Assembly (NCBI GenBank): GCA_946894095.1
Contig: OX335651.1
Span: forward strand, 3,494,501-3,558,500
Direction: 5' to 3'
Source of the DNA: Incurvaria masculella
Taxonomy: Eukaryota > Arthropoda > Insecta > Lepidoptera > Incurvariidae
Length of the DNA: 64,000 nt
The translations under genes and the position numbers were made by a program. Shown here one piece after another: positions 34,324-46,131 of the stretch. The stretch's first letter is position 1; each line of letters opens with the position of its first letter. Under the pieces are notes generated by a model. It had not been told where the DNA came from. It was given only the letters and a program-made list of their open reading frames with translations, and ran no database searches.

Positions 34324-36564
34324 GTTTCATTTTAGGATTTTTTTTTCATTGAAAAATACAGCTATTTCAAAAAAATCAAAACATAGGGAATCAAACTTTC
34401 TAGAGTGAATATATATTTTTACATATTTACATCGGTCGTAGGTAGGTTAGGCTAAGGACTCGGTCGGTGGTGATTTAGAAAAAAACTTTCGTTATCATGT
34501 GGATACTCTTGAAGTAATATCTATCATGAATTAATCTTTGCTAGTGATATCTGGGTTTCCCACTTTAAGTTATTTGAAATTATCACTCCTGAGTCCTTTT
34601 GAGATATCCTTGGTTGTATGGGACTTTTATCCTATTGCCTGCATGCAGTACTATGCGCTTTATTTTACGCCTTCTTCTTCTAACCTATATATACCTCTAT
34701 AATCCTGGTTCGATAAAGAAACTATATAGAAATCATTTCATTTCATTTCCACTATATCGCTATCAATACTCACACAATGCGGTACCGACTGCAAAACAAA
34801 ATATCAAATCAGAGCGCGCAGTGATATGTACTCAGTTGCGTTGTTAGGTCGGTATTTCACTGGTTGAACTGAACAGATCTATGACTTCTAAAAACCGCGG
34901 GAAGATTCTTTGGAGTGTCGCCCGTAAAATTGTGTTTAAGAGAGTCGTTATCCTTACGTATAACTACAGGCGATAACTGTTTATATGCTCTTAATGTTTA
35001 ACTAGGCTTATGAAATTTTGGATTCTAAAATATTTTGTCAAAATCTACGTATGTATTTTAATTTTTTTGGGTACGGGTAATGTAGCAATACTGGAACATT
35101 TTAATTAACACTTTCCTTTAGTTTGTTCACAACATTACTTCACAGGATTTACATACCTTGTAAGCGACACTATTGACTAGCGTATAATACAGTTTGTGTT
35201 ATTTTTTTCAAAATCAACGAGTTCGATTCCCGGCTAGGGAAACAAAAATAATCGAAAATCTAATAATGCATTTTTAGTTCTCAAAATCCGGAAAGTTTCT
35301 CTCACGGATTTTCATAACGGAGTGGTCTTTTGAGTGTTTTTCGCTATTTCTTATAGTTTCGGATCTAGCCCTGAAGGCCCACTGGAAAAGTTTACCCTGT
35401 ATACCATTTAGATTGGAAAATATTGATTGGCTAATAAGCATTAGAAAAAGTTGTTTATCTTTATGTTAATTTTTTTACTGAAAATACAGATATTTAGAAA
35501 AAATAAAAACAGATAGATCTAAAAAGAGGCTATCTCAAGTATTTTATTTTATTTTTTAAATTTGTTAAGTTTTAGGGGTAGGGAAACGTTAGGTCCTGGA
35601 AGATGATTTCGCTAGTTTAATCGCAGTCACCGTACAAAATTGTGCCTACACCAATGCATTTCTTAAAATTTTTCTTGATAGTTTTAAGTTAATTACTTGG
35701 TTCAGACTGGACCTAGTGGTGTGCAATAATGCCTTTTAATGAATAAATAAATACATTTAAATGACCCACAGTTTTATTAACCTTTTCCTACCTCTTGAAG
35801 GAATACATTATAAGTAAATATACTTTTTCATACTAAGCAGGCACGTCGCTTATTCTAAGGAATGTGATATGTATTTATGTTTAATCTAACGTAAAATATT
35901 ACAAAAACCTTAAAACAAAAATGTATACTTTGTAACAATAAAATGCTGACCGTACCGCCCGTTGGACAAGTACAAGCCGCCATTTCTAATCTTTTCTTTA
36001 AGAACTGGCTTATATACTCTTCATTTTTAGGTGGTCATCCACTCGTTCATTTTATTTATGCCGTAGTCACGAAGCGAACATGAGTTGAATTCACAGAATA
36101 AAGGGAAACATTTACGCTGAGACTGAAATTATCGTTGATAATTTTGTTGTTATGCCCTCTGTTTGGAATACATAGAAAGACACCACCAAGACGTGTGTCA
36201 TGTGAAAAGGTTGAGCACGAATACCTGAGAAAAGTGAGAAAGTTTGTTACTCGCCGGTGACTCAATATGGGGGGCCTGGGCCAGGGGCTACCCTGTGGCA
36301 AAGAGTTCTAGGTTTTTGGTGTTAATTCTATGGTATTCTGTGATACTATTTTAAATTCTTCAGCGTTTATTTGACCACAGTACATATAATTTAATTTTGA
36401 CTTCCGCTAGCATCAATAGTTATATATTCTGTGCAACCGCTGCCCCCAGAATTCGGAAAAGTAGCTGATTCTCTTTCTACGGGTAAAGAACTATAAAAAG
36501 AACATTTCTTTCCGTTGCGTGAAGTCGAATCCTCTCAGTCTGTATCAGAGATTCAAGCAGCAAA
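34324..36564. other. intergenic between ORC2 side and the BTB-FLYWCH gene
   Basis: AT-rich with decayed retroelement tails (ATTTC repeats near 34740; AATAAATAAATA near 35750). TATAAAAAG at 36492-36500 is a possible TATA box for the BTB gene, and TCAGTC at 36535 a possible initiator, though their spacing is longer than usual. Confidence 0.35.
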
Positions 36565-37632
36565 ATGCCCCGAACGGGCGGTTTCTCTGTAGCTTGGCAG
36601 AAGCACAGTTCGGTTATGTGTGCTGGCTTCAGCCAGCTGCAACAGAACGCCGAGTTCGTCGACATGACGCTCGCAGCAGACGGGCACTTCATCCGTGTTC
36701 ATCAGATGGTCATCGGGCTCGCGAGTCCCTACCTCAAGGAGCTAATCCGATCTTCGCCTACTCCGCACCCGGTAGTGTTTCTCAACAATGTCTCTCACAA
36801 GGTCCTGTGCTGCATCCTAGAATACATGTACACCGGCGAAGTGATCGTTCCTGCAGACCTCCTCCGAAACTTCATCGAGATCGGCAAGGCTTTATGTGTT
36901 CGGGGGCTAGAAGACATGCAGTCCAATGCGTCTCCTCAGGATGCGAAGGACAATGAATCGGAACAACAAAGGGTGCACGCAGAGGACCACGAATCATACG
37001 AGGTGGTCGAAATGATTGAAGAGGATCATCCTGAATTCGTTAAAACAGAAACAGAACTGGTAAAGGCACATGTTTACACACAAGATGTTACGCCAAGTAA
37101 GAAGTCATTCCACCAGGTGAGTAAATCTGGTAAAGTGATTTCGATTCAGTCTCTGCCGAAAAAACGTGACATGCCGAGCATAAACACTATACCTGCAAAA
37201 GTAGTAAGAATGAACATGGAAGAAATGCCAGAGGAGAGTGTGGAACATGAAGAACAGGTTATTCAAGAAGAATACCTTGACTCTTTAGACCCTGAGGCTG
37301 AGACGGAAGATCAACCGCCGACCCAAAAAACAGAGATAATGTTCACAGTGTCAAATATGGGCGGTTTGCAACTGATTTTGAACAGGTATTTGTATCGAAT
37401 CCGAAGTATTTACAAGGATGGTCGCAGACGGTGGCAATGTGTCGATGAGAATAAAAAATGTAGGGCACAGGCGATCACGAAGGACGATATCCTCCTTAGT
37501 AGAACATCCATGCATAATCACCCCTTCCATGATAAACGAATTATGGCCAAAGTCCGCAAGAATGCAGTTTTTGCTAACATCGAGAAAGCTGACAGCACTT
37601 GCGCACGCGAACACATACCACAGTCAGATTAG
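36565..37632 (+). CDS. BTB-FLYWCH protein, mod(mdg4)-like, single exon
   Basis: The 355-residue frame is uninterrupted. The start context CAAAATG fits the insect consensus. An N-terminal BTB domain (about 10-120) has FVDMTLAADGHFIRVHQMV, SPYLKELI, VVFLNNVSHK and YMYTGEV, as in chromatin BTB proteins. An acidic linker (about 120-255) carries KPKK-type basic spots (LPKKRD). A FLYWCH zinc finger (about 258-330) opens with FTVSNMGGLQLILNRYLYR, followed by RRRWQC, KKCRA and HNHPFH, the Cys2-His2 set. This order is that of mod(mdg4) isoforms, but those are built from several exons and trans-spliced 3' exons; here everything is in one exon. It is probably a nuclear insulator-type or transcription factor. 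It could be a retrocopy or an independent gene. ATTAAA at 37780-37785 is a possible poly(A) signal. Confidence 0.9.
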   Translation: MPRTGGFSVAWQKHSSVMCAGFSQLQQNAEFVDMTLAADGHFIRVHQMVIGLASPYLKELIRSSPTPHPVVFLNNVSHKVLCCILEYMYTGEVIVPADLLRNFIEIGKALCVRGLEDMQSNASPQDAKDNESEQQRVHAEDHESYEVVEMIEEDHPEFVKTETELVKAHVYTQDVTPSKKSFHQVSKSGKVISIQSLPKKRDMPSINTIPAKVVRMNMEEMPEESVEHEEQVIQEEYLDSLDPEAETEDQPPTQKTEIMFTVSNMGGLQLILNRYLYRIRSIYKDGRRRWQCVDENKKCRAQAITKDDILLSRTSMHNHPFHDKRIMAKVRKNAVFANIEKADSTCAREHIPQSD

Positions 37633-39115
37633 CTCCTCTAATGTCTGGATTCTTACTTTTTATAACAATTAGGTAGTTAAGTTCAAGGGATGTTCTGTTC
37701 TGGTATTTTTTAATAAGTGTTTAAAATAATATAGTTTTGTAGATTATTTCGTTGCATGTATTCCTCTTTAGTATTTAGTATTAAACAAGGAATTCATAAA
37801 ATTCTCAAGGTTGTTTTATTTACTAACCCCTCTTTTCTGATCTGGCCCATATTGGCTGTAAAGTTGATTTATGCCTCAACTCTGATTTGACTTCTCGATT
37901 TTTTTTGCAGCTTCGACTATTTCTCAATCAATATGATGGTACCAACGTTGAGCATCTAGGATGGTACATGAAACAGGACGGTGCAAAGTGCCACTGAAAT
38001 AAAGATTAGAAATAAAATAATCATCTAGGGCAAGGGCATTCAAACTTTTATTCTTTGAGGGCCAACAGAGACATGACATTTTTTTAAGTTCTCAATCACT
38101 AAATTAATTTTGTGTTTTTGTGTCTTCTGTACTTCAGTGTGGGTGCACAGGTACCGAATCAGCAGGTATACGAGCTCAGTATACACAACTAAATTAAAAT
38201 AACACTTGTGTGAATGTTACCAGGACCACATTAATTCATGAGGGGCGCAACGGTGGGCCGTGGGTTGAGTACCGCTGATCTAGGGATTATACAGTTCAGA
38301 TATAATAAATTAAGAATAAATTAACCAGGAAGCGAGACTTGGTATGGAGGAGGCACGAATGTAGAATAAATGTGGTAGAAATGCATTCCTTGAGAAAAGT
38401 ATGCGGAGTTAATTTTTTGGACAAATTTCGAAATTATTAAGAGAGCAGTGTCAATTGAAAAATGATGTGACTGGAATCAAAAAGGGAGTGTTGGGATGGT
38501 TTGGACAAATGAAACGAATGTGTGACGAAAATGAGAGGTGCCTTACTGCACCTTTCCTACGTTTCAAGTCATCAAGGCGATTAAAGATGGTCGAGGTGGC
38601 AATGAAAACCATTATCCACATTTTCTGTCCTAGTTCAATGTAGATATACTCATTTGAAGTGTGGAAATGGCACCCAGCAGTTGATTTTACTTGTTCCATA
38701 TCTCCATTTCATAAGGGTAGGTACAAATGCACAGGCTCTAAATTGTACAAATCATTTGGTTTTGTGGCATATGAAATTAAACGAAAAGAACTGTTTTTAT
38801 GTGTTTATTTTACAATCCCATTAAAAAAAAAAAACTTAAATGACATATCAACAGGCCGAAATGTAAATCCTTTACGAAATAACTTATGTGATACAATAAA
38901 ATTAATAACTAAAATTCTCTTAAACAAATTCTCGCAGCACTTGCATCAATCCAACAAGCTAGTCAGTTACCAGTTCATAAAAATAGAAGATACATTTTAC
39001 CAATAATAATACTGGACTGATGCACGATTTCATTATCCAAAGCCAGGATATATTTTTTAAGTCATACTCCATATGTGCCAAGGAATATGTGGTTAGCTTT
39101 TGTACTATACCTCCG
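37633..39115. other. downstream of the BTB gene, unassigned
   Basis: 3'UTR candidate to about 37800, then unassigned AT-rich DNA. A strongly diverged SINE-body fragment lies near 38575-38690. Confidence 0.35.
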
Positions 39116-39594
39116 TTAAGGCGCTAGGACTAGCCAACTACTCGCGCCATACAAATGCACTTTTTAACAAATGTAATATATGTAGTGAAACGCTTCAGCA
39201 AATCCAAATAGAACTCCAGACTGATAATGGATTGTTAATATTTTTTTATTCCATCATTTATTTAAATAATAATAAAAATAAAAAAAGTTGATTTTTCTCA
39301 TTAGAAATCTGAAAGTCATTCGATTTCTAGATATAAGCAAAAACAGCATATATGCATAAACAAAAAATTCCATTTGCTTTTAGATTTCTACATTTAGTCA
39401 AAAAAGTTCGGAAATGGACACCGTTTCCGCAATGTATTTTGTATAGAAAAAGGAAACATACATTAACGAAAATCATTCGATTCCTAGACAAGGAATCATA
39501 TATTGTAAGGATGACACTTATAATCGTCAGACTTAGTTAGTTTACTTGGGGTGCCTCGTCTAACTTTGCGATTTGGCTAGTACCAGGCCCTTAA
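39116..39594. mobile_element. TTAA family G, copy 1 (479 bp)
   Basis: Ends TTAAGGCGCTAGGACTAGCC and GGCTAGTACCAGGCCCTTAA are imperfect inverted repeats of about 22 bp bordered by TTAA. Nearly identical to the copy at 50572-51051, so transposition was recent. No long frame, hence non-autonomous. Confidence 0.88.
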
Positions 39595-39706
39595 CACACT
39601 GTATGTACATTGAATCTAATCTGTAATCTGTCATATTTCTATTTTATTTTATTTTCATTTTATAAGACCTAAGACATACAAGTTCAAATTCTATCAGATT
39701 GGGCAG

Positions 39707-40402
39707 TCTGAGTTCTCACCTAAATTGGCGTTTACGGCAAACCGATCGACTGGCGTTTTCAAATGTATGGAGAAATTGAAGAGCGCGCGCAGTGGGCGTT
39801 AAGGGAACTAACATTTGTTTTGAGTTTGAGTTTGATTTGACAGCTTACTCAACGTTGCCGTAAATAAGTCGACGTTGCGGTTTACGTCATAGTTTACATA
39901 CAGAGTGGGCAGTCTGAGTTCTCACCGAAATTGGCGTTTACGGCAAACCGATCGACTGGAGTTTTCTCCAAACTCCATATAAGTTTTTACTAGATATTCT
40001 GTGGTTTTACTTCTTCAAGCTGTCAAAGTCAAACGCGGACTTCCGATTTGTATGAAAACGCGGAGTGGACGTAAACGGCAACGTCGACGTATTTACGGAA
40101 ACGTTGAGTAAGCTGTCAAATCAAGCTCGGACTCGCAAATGTTAGTTCGCTTAACGCCCGCTGCGCGCGCTCTTCAATTTCTCCATACATTTGAAAACGC
40201 CAGTCGATCGGTTTGCCGTAACGCCAATTTAGGTGACAACTTAGACTACCGGCTCAGATCGGAAGTCCGAGTTTGACTTTGACAGCTTGAAGAAGTAAAA
40301 CCACAGAATATCTAGTAAAAACTTGTATGGAGTTTGACGTTTTTACGGAACTTCGAAGTTACGTAAACGCCGATTTAGGTGAGAACTGAGACTACCGGCT
40401 CT
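39707..40402. mobile_element. two family B MITEs, one inside the other
   Basis: A complete copy in reverse orientation (about 39903-40256) separates the first half (39707-39902) from the second half (40257-40402) of another copy. The outer halves join where the intact element reads CATACAAATCGGAAG. Confidence 0.75.
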
Positions 40403-40845
40403 ATGGGGATTTATTTGCAGCCATTTTGATATAAAAGTTGATTTGTCATAAAATAATTATATTTTTTAGTCTGCAAACTTGAGGGAATTCTAAGTGCCTA
40501 ATAGAGTTTTGTTTATGTTACTGGACAAGGATGGCTAAGGGGGCGCACATTAGTTACGTGAGGCGGTTTTTGCTACTTTTCTACTCCTTCCTCGTTGGAG
40601 AGACCCCCTCCCTCCACTCCTAATCTCACGTGAGATTGGTCAAAATGCGTTACATTGTCTTTATTCAAATAGTTCATTCATCACATTAGGATTTACATGG
40701 GAAGTTTTCATATTTTCTGAGAAACATGCTTTACTTAATTAAACCCAGTTTTATGGCAATTTTACACTTTTACATGATTTTATTTATATTATAAATTATA
40801 TTTGCTGAGACTCTACGTGAAATTTGGTACCCCTCCTCCCCGCTT

Positions 40846-41037
40846 TTTTTATGCGACCTGACATGGATGGCTAATACCACACAACTACCGTTATGATATT
40901 AGCCCAATACACCACATTCCCGAAGGAATTAGGTGCCATGCCAGGACCTTCCCTTTATGAGCACGGCTACATTGAACTGGATGGAAAATGCGGACCATTT
41001 TTCATTGCCGCTTTGACGATCTTTTCAGTACTGTTCA
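40846..41037 (-). repeat. SINE tail and body fragment
   Basis: ACCTGACATGGATGGCTAAT to TTTTTCATTGCCGC, then unrelated sequence. Confidence 0.72.
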
Positions 41038-41937
41038 AGTAAATACCACTGAATAGAAAGGAAGGAGAAGTGGCTCGCGGTCGATATCGCGTCTCTTCTA
41101 TATGGTCAAAATGACCATATAATTGTATGGGAATCCGGCGGCGTGTCATATGCTACACAGTCGTAACATCGCCACCGCGCGCGAATGTATTCTAAAATCG
41201 AATTCGTCGAGACAGTTCCCATACGTCTGCTATGTTTGCATGAGGCATGTACATTTAAGTTGGGTTGGTAGTTTTTGAAAATTGGAGACAGCAGGTCCCA
41301 TAGTAGGCGCGCTCAATGCCATATCTCCTTTCTTTTCATCTATGGTACATACAGGAAATAAAAATTTGTTGCACAATTTGTAGCCGACTTAGCTCTGGAC
41401 AAAGCCGTTCTAGACTGATGTAAGTTGGTCTCTTTTTCAGTCTCAAAAGGGTCCCATTTTGAATTCAATACTCTTTGGAGCCCATGTGCTAATCTGTGAC
41501 ATACTATCCACCAAGTTTCACCTTCAACTAACAAAGATCCCAACCCCACTGCTTACCCGTCAATAAATTTCTCTTGATGTTTAGTAGCAGATTATAATCG
41601 ATAAGAAACTACATAATATGTACGCCGTAAACAAAATCGGGTAAATGTTTCTCCAGTTAGAACTGCACGGATACTTAAGTTGACTTGAAGCAGGCCTGCC
41701 ACATTGCATTGATTAAAATTTTAAGGAATCTGAACATTAGGAGGTATGATTCCCTGTACCAAGATACATACCCCCCTGTGGAAACAGCCTGTCATGTATT
41801 AATGTCTTGTCATAAATTGTGATGTCTTTGCAAAAAAAATGCTTGTTTCTTTAAAAGTTTGTATAAAGAATATGAAAGTTGAACAAAATATTTTAAGTAA
41901 ATATACTTTTTCGTACTAAGCGCGTACGTCGCTTATT
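41038..41937. other. intergenic, no feature recognised
   Basis: Short frames only. CTCCTTTCTTTTCATC-type low complexity, nothing diagnostic. Confidence 0.35.
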
Positions 41938-42084
41938 CCAAGTAATGTGACATGTATGTATGTATAACCGACAGTGAAGCAAGGACACATTAAAGTAGTT
42001 CTTTTTCCAGGGATCTTTCTTTAAATAATGTGTTCTTGCTTCACGGTCGATTACACATACATACATATCACATTCCTTAAAATG
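41938..42084. repeat. palindromic repeat, ~55-bp arms
   Basis: Left AATGTGACATGTATGTATGT...AGTGAAGCAAGGACACATT pairs with right AATGTGTTCTTGCTTCACGG...ACATACATATCACATT around a ~30-nt loop. A half copy without the second arm lies near 35820-35885. Confidence 0.7.
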
Positions 42085-42205
42085 TTTTAATCTACGCAGA
42101 CATCAAAGTATATGAAATCTAAACATGTTATCGAATGAAGCTGTTTTCACTATTACATGTGCGAATAGTTATCTTTGTTTCTGTTTGTTGATGAATTCTA
42201 CGATG

Positions 42206-42463
42206 TTTTAGGGTTCTGTACCAAAGGGGTGCCAACGGAACCCTATTACTAAGCCTCTGCTGTCCGTCCGTCTGTCACAGGGATGCATCTCATGAACCGC
42301 AATAGGTGTTTTGCTGCTTTAACGAATAGGTAAAATTTAAAAATAATAAAAACTAAAGGGGAATGTTATTAGGGGGTAAAATGAGATTGTTTTGTGTTAA
42401 ATCTCGTACAATGTTACGGAACCCTTCGTGTGCGAGTCCGACTCGTACTTGGCCGTTTTTTTT
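42206..42463 (-). repeat. family A repeat
   Basis: Reverse orientation, with a deletion in the middle. Ends GTTTTAGGGTTCTGTACC and ACTTGGCCGTTTTTTT. Confidence 0.78.
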
Positions 42464-42464
42464 A

Positions 42465-43212
42465 TGTATGTTGAGTTCCTCTATTATTCGAAACACCCAC
42501 AGTAGATTGCATTGCAAACTAAAGCTTTTATGTCGATGGGGTCATGATTTCTGCTCGATACTTTTAGTTTCTCTTTTTTTCTGTGGTCTGTCTCAATGGA
42601 AGAGTCAATTTGCCAATTTCAAGTTTCACTTCTTGATTCTTGGATTATTTTTCTTAGGGCTGATTTTTTAATAGTCTGATAATCAGCCAGGTAACTATTC
42701 CACGGATTTATTAACGCCTGTGCTTATTCATCCGTAATCGTAAGTCTATATTTTGTTTTATTGAAATTACAGTTAGATAATTGTGATACGAGATATAATT
42801 CTCCGGTAATGACTATCCGTCTTTTGACAAACGTAAATTTGTGCCATCAGTTAAATAAGTACTATCCGATGATTAAAAAAATTGGCCATTATGCAGGTCT
42901 TTTATTGTGGTCATTTCATGTTCATCATATCACATAGACTTCTGTCATTCAATCTTGACTGTTTGAAGAGATAATGGGTGAAAATAATTGACACAGACAA
43001 TTTAGCAAAAGAAAATATTAAAAAAAAAATGCTCTTGAGCAAATAAAAGTGAAAAAGCAAACAAAATTCATAGGTAATTTCACAAATCCAAGAAAATTTA
43101 CTTTACGAGGAGGCATTTTTACAATATTCACAACACAATTTACATTAAGAAACTAGTTTTGCGAAAATTATTTCATCATGCATGAACAAGTGCCGTATTG
43201 TAAATTTGGCTT
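42465..43212. other. intergenic, no feature recognised
   Basis: AT-rich, with poly-A runs near 43020; no motif or repeat match. Confidence 0.35.
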
Positions 43213-43346
43213 ACCCCTGTTTTCACCACCGCCAGTTACCTAAAATCCGATAAGTAACTTTCGGTTACATGGCATATTTGTATGGTGTAACCGAAATCCC
43301 AAAGTTACGGGATTTTTTGTAGCTGGAGGTGGTGGCAACGGGCGTT
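43213..43346. mobile_element. foldback MITE family E, copy 1
   Basis: TTTTCACCACCGCCAGTTAC at the left, GTAGCTGGAGGTGGTGGCAA at the right, with inner TTTCGGTTACA/TGTAACCGAAA. About 130 bp. Confidence 0.78.
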
Positions 43347-43749
43347 AAGCGTCCGGTGATTTTGCCGCTTGCCGTAAACTTTGTAATAGAAAACAAATTG
43401 CCCTTTTTTCGGAAGTGTTCGCAGTTACTCATGCGTATGGTTTTCATACACGAGAAAATTATTTTAAACTGTCAGAGAATCAAATCGATGCGGCATCAGT
43501 CCAGTACCGAGTGCAATAGTATTTTCTTCTGGAAATCAAAGAATTGTACAAAAATACTTCTTCCTAAATTCACTGAGCTGTCAGATAGATTTATATCTAA
43601 ATATTTTTTACATCCAATTTAGAAATTTAATTTAGAAGGTACTCATTAATCGATCTGCCCAATTTCTGCCTCATCATCATACTACACCATCCGAGCCATC
43701 AGAAGTGAGATTAGTATGCATAGAACTTACATATAAATAAAGGGTAAAT

Positions 43750-46072
43750 TTAAAATCTTTATTTTAGACATTTTCTATACATACATACATACATAAAGAC
43801 TGCTAATTTAATAATCGGCAGTAACTTTCTAATTAAGTGCTTCAAAGGCAGCCTCTACTTATAAATACAGTATGAAATAGACATACAAATAACCACAAAT
43901 GGAAAAGTAATCAAATAATTTTATTAATTTCCTTAGAAGTCATATACTCATCCATTCTAAACTTGTAAGCTGTGAGTGACTGCTTGCAATCTTAACTAAA
44001 AAAAAACACAGTAAAACATAAAATATAAATTGTGCTTTGATTGCAACACAAAATTGAGGGAACGAGTTCATTGAAGGTTTTTAAGGACATTACAATTTTT
44101 TCATGGCCATTATTTTTGCTTGCAAGGTACATATTAGAATAATGTAATACCACCCTAGGCCCTAGCCCTTTTCACTTCAAAATCCGTATTGTCATTTTGT
44201 GATCGATTCACAAACAGTACTGATCAGTCGCCATCCTCTTGTTTGTCGAATTGCCGATTTTGTCTCAATGTTATAAGCTTAACTATGCAATAAACATTAT
44301 AAACATCTTGATGGATAATAAAAAAATTAAAATTAAGCAAACATACCTAGTTTTGATTCCTACATTAGATTTTTTCAACAATTGGGTTCTATGTGCAAAC
44401 AATTTAAAAAACATTACCTTTCTCCGTGACACTTTGTGTATGGTCAATGTTCACATAATTCTGTATTGATTTTTTTTCTTTTATTAATTTATTTTTTTAA
44501 TAGTTTAGTTTGATTTCCTTGATTGGGCAAACAATAGACGATTGCACGATATTTCATTGATTTCTTTCAAAATGATGTAGCACATAAAATTTCACATCCT
44601 TAGAATCCCCGGTTGCAGAAAGAGACATCAAAATTTAAAAAAAATTAACATATAATCAAACACGACATTTTTTGGAAAAGTATATACAAAAGTTAACACT
44701 ATACCCTTCACAAAAAGGTAACGTTTTTAATCATACATTGGCTAAACTTTTACATCAAGAAATTGATGTCTAATTATTAAAATTAGTTAAGACCTCATCT
44801 TTCTGCAACATGGCTACTTTGATCACAGACAACAGGCGGTTAAATTTTGTAGCACCTCACTGCAACGCAATGCAAGGGTGTACCACTGCAGCCAAATTAA
44901 TCCATGCATTAAAAATATATATATTGATTGAAAATTAAATTCATTTGAGGTCAATACATACCAGCAAAGAGGACTGTGCTGGTATATATGTAGGTATATG
45001 TCATCCATGTCTAATTACATTGCAAAGTAAAACTTTTAGTCAGCCATTTAAGTGACACCAAATATTTAAGACATGGCGCTGCCAAATTTAACACATGCAA
45101 AGAAAATTAACGAGCACGCATGGCCAATGTCAAGAACCAATCTATGGCATCAGAACATAAAACTTGAATCGTTCCAAATTAGCATCATAGTCAATATTCA
45201 TGAAAAAAAAAAACATAAATATAAAGGTTAAAACATCTACAACGGTATTCAATTAAATTTAAATTCAGACATAGTATTTACACTCTGAAAGAAGGAGCCA
45301 ATCACATCTAACGACAACTAAAGGGATTCCGCTACAAGACGGGAATCTATTCTAAAAAGTCATTTTCGAGAAGCATTTCATGCAACATTCCGACAACAGT
45401 GCATTTTGGAACACTTCACTCTCACCCAGTCTGAAGATGGCCCTGCGATTACAACAATGTTGCTAACAGATGTAAATTTAGAGGGTAAGTTATTTATTGC
45501 ATGCAGAAGTGTAAAATTTTTAATTGTCGCCTCATCGCACAATATTTGCTGCTTGATTTCATTCTCTGAAATAATTTTGTCAATCTTGGTATGCATTTAC
45601 ATTTCACACTCGCAAGCAAACCGTAGACACAACACAAAGATCAATGCATTCTTTTTCGTGGTCAGAAATACAATCTGGACACTAATAAGCATTGTAACTT
45701 TTAAAATCTCTATACAACTTTTGTAAACTGCACTTTTACTTGATTTCGTTAGCTCTAAAATAATTTTGTCAATCTTGGTTATAACATTTCATTATTTTTC
45801 GTGGTCAGAAATACAATTGTCACTTTTAAAATGGTTACACAACATTTGTAAACTCAGAGGTTCCCAAAAGCCTTACCGTCTTAAACAATGCGTCTCGAAA
45901 ATTAAAAATCCCACTTTCACACCCAATAATATGCTAGACTTTCTAGAGCATGTCACCCGTGTTATTGTCCGATGCGTCCCGCTCGTGTCACACGACGACC
46001 GCACTCTTTCCCCCCCTCCTTTCACAGACTCGATCGCTTAAGACTACGATACAAAACATCACAAGGCAACAC
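43750..46072 (-). other. Anp32: likely ANP32 3'UTR and flank
   Basis: The sequence after the ANP32 stop is unique-looking and AT-rich, with no recognised repeat for about 2.3 kb. On the - strand, AATAAA occurs near 45490 and near 43757; either could end the transcript. No conserved frame was recognised inside. Confidence 0.35.
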
Positions 46073-46131
46073 TCAGTTTTCTGGCTCGCCGTCCTCCTCA
46101 TGTTTCCGCTTTTTACCCCGAGTGCTCTCCT
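46073..46131 (-). CDS. Anp32: ANP32 exon 7: basic tail and stop
   Basis: The acceptor is CGTTTTGCAG. It encodes [19 protein letters not shown], then TGA (46073-46075). The KKRKH block matches the conserved C-terminal nuclear signal of insect ANP32. Confidence 0.92.

Noticed and set aside
36519..36956. 145-codon + strand frame overlapping the BTB gene
   Set aside because: It is a shifted shadow of the conserved BTB frame, with no motif of its own.
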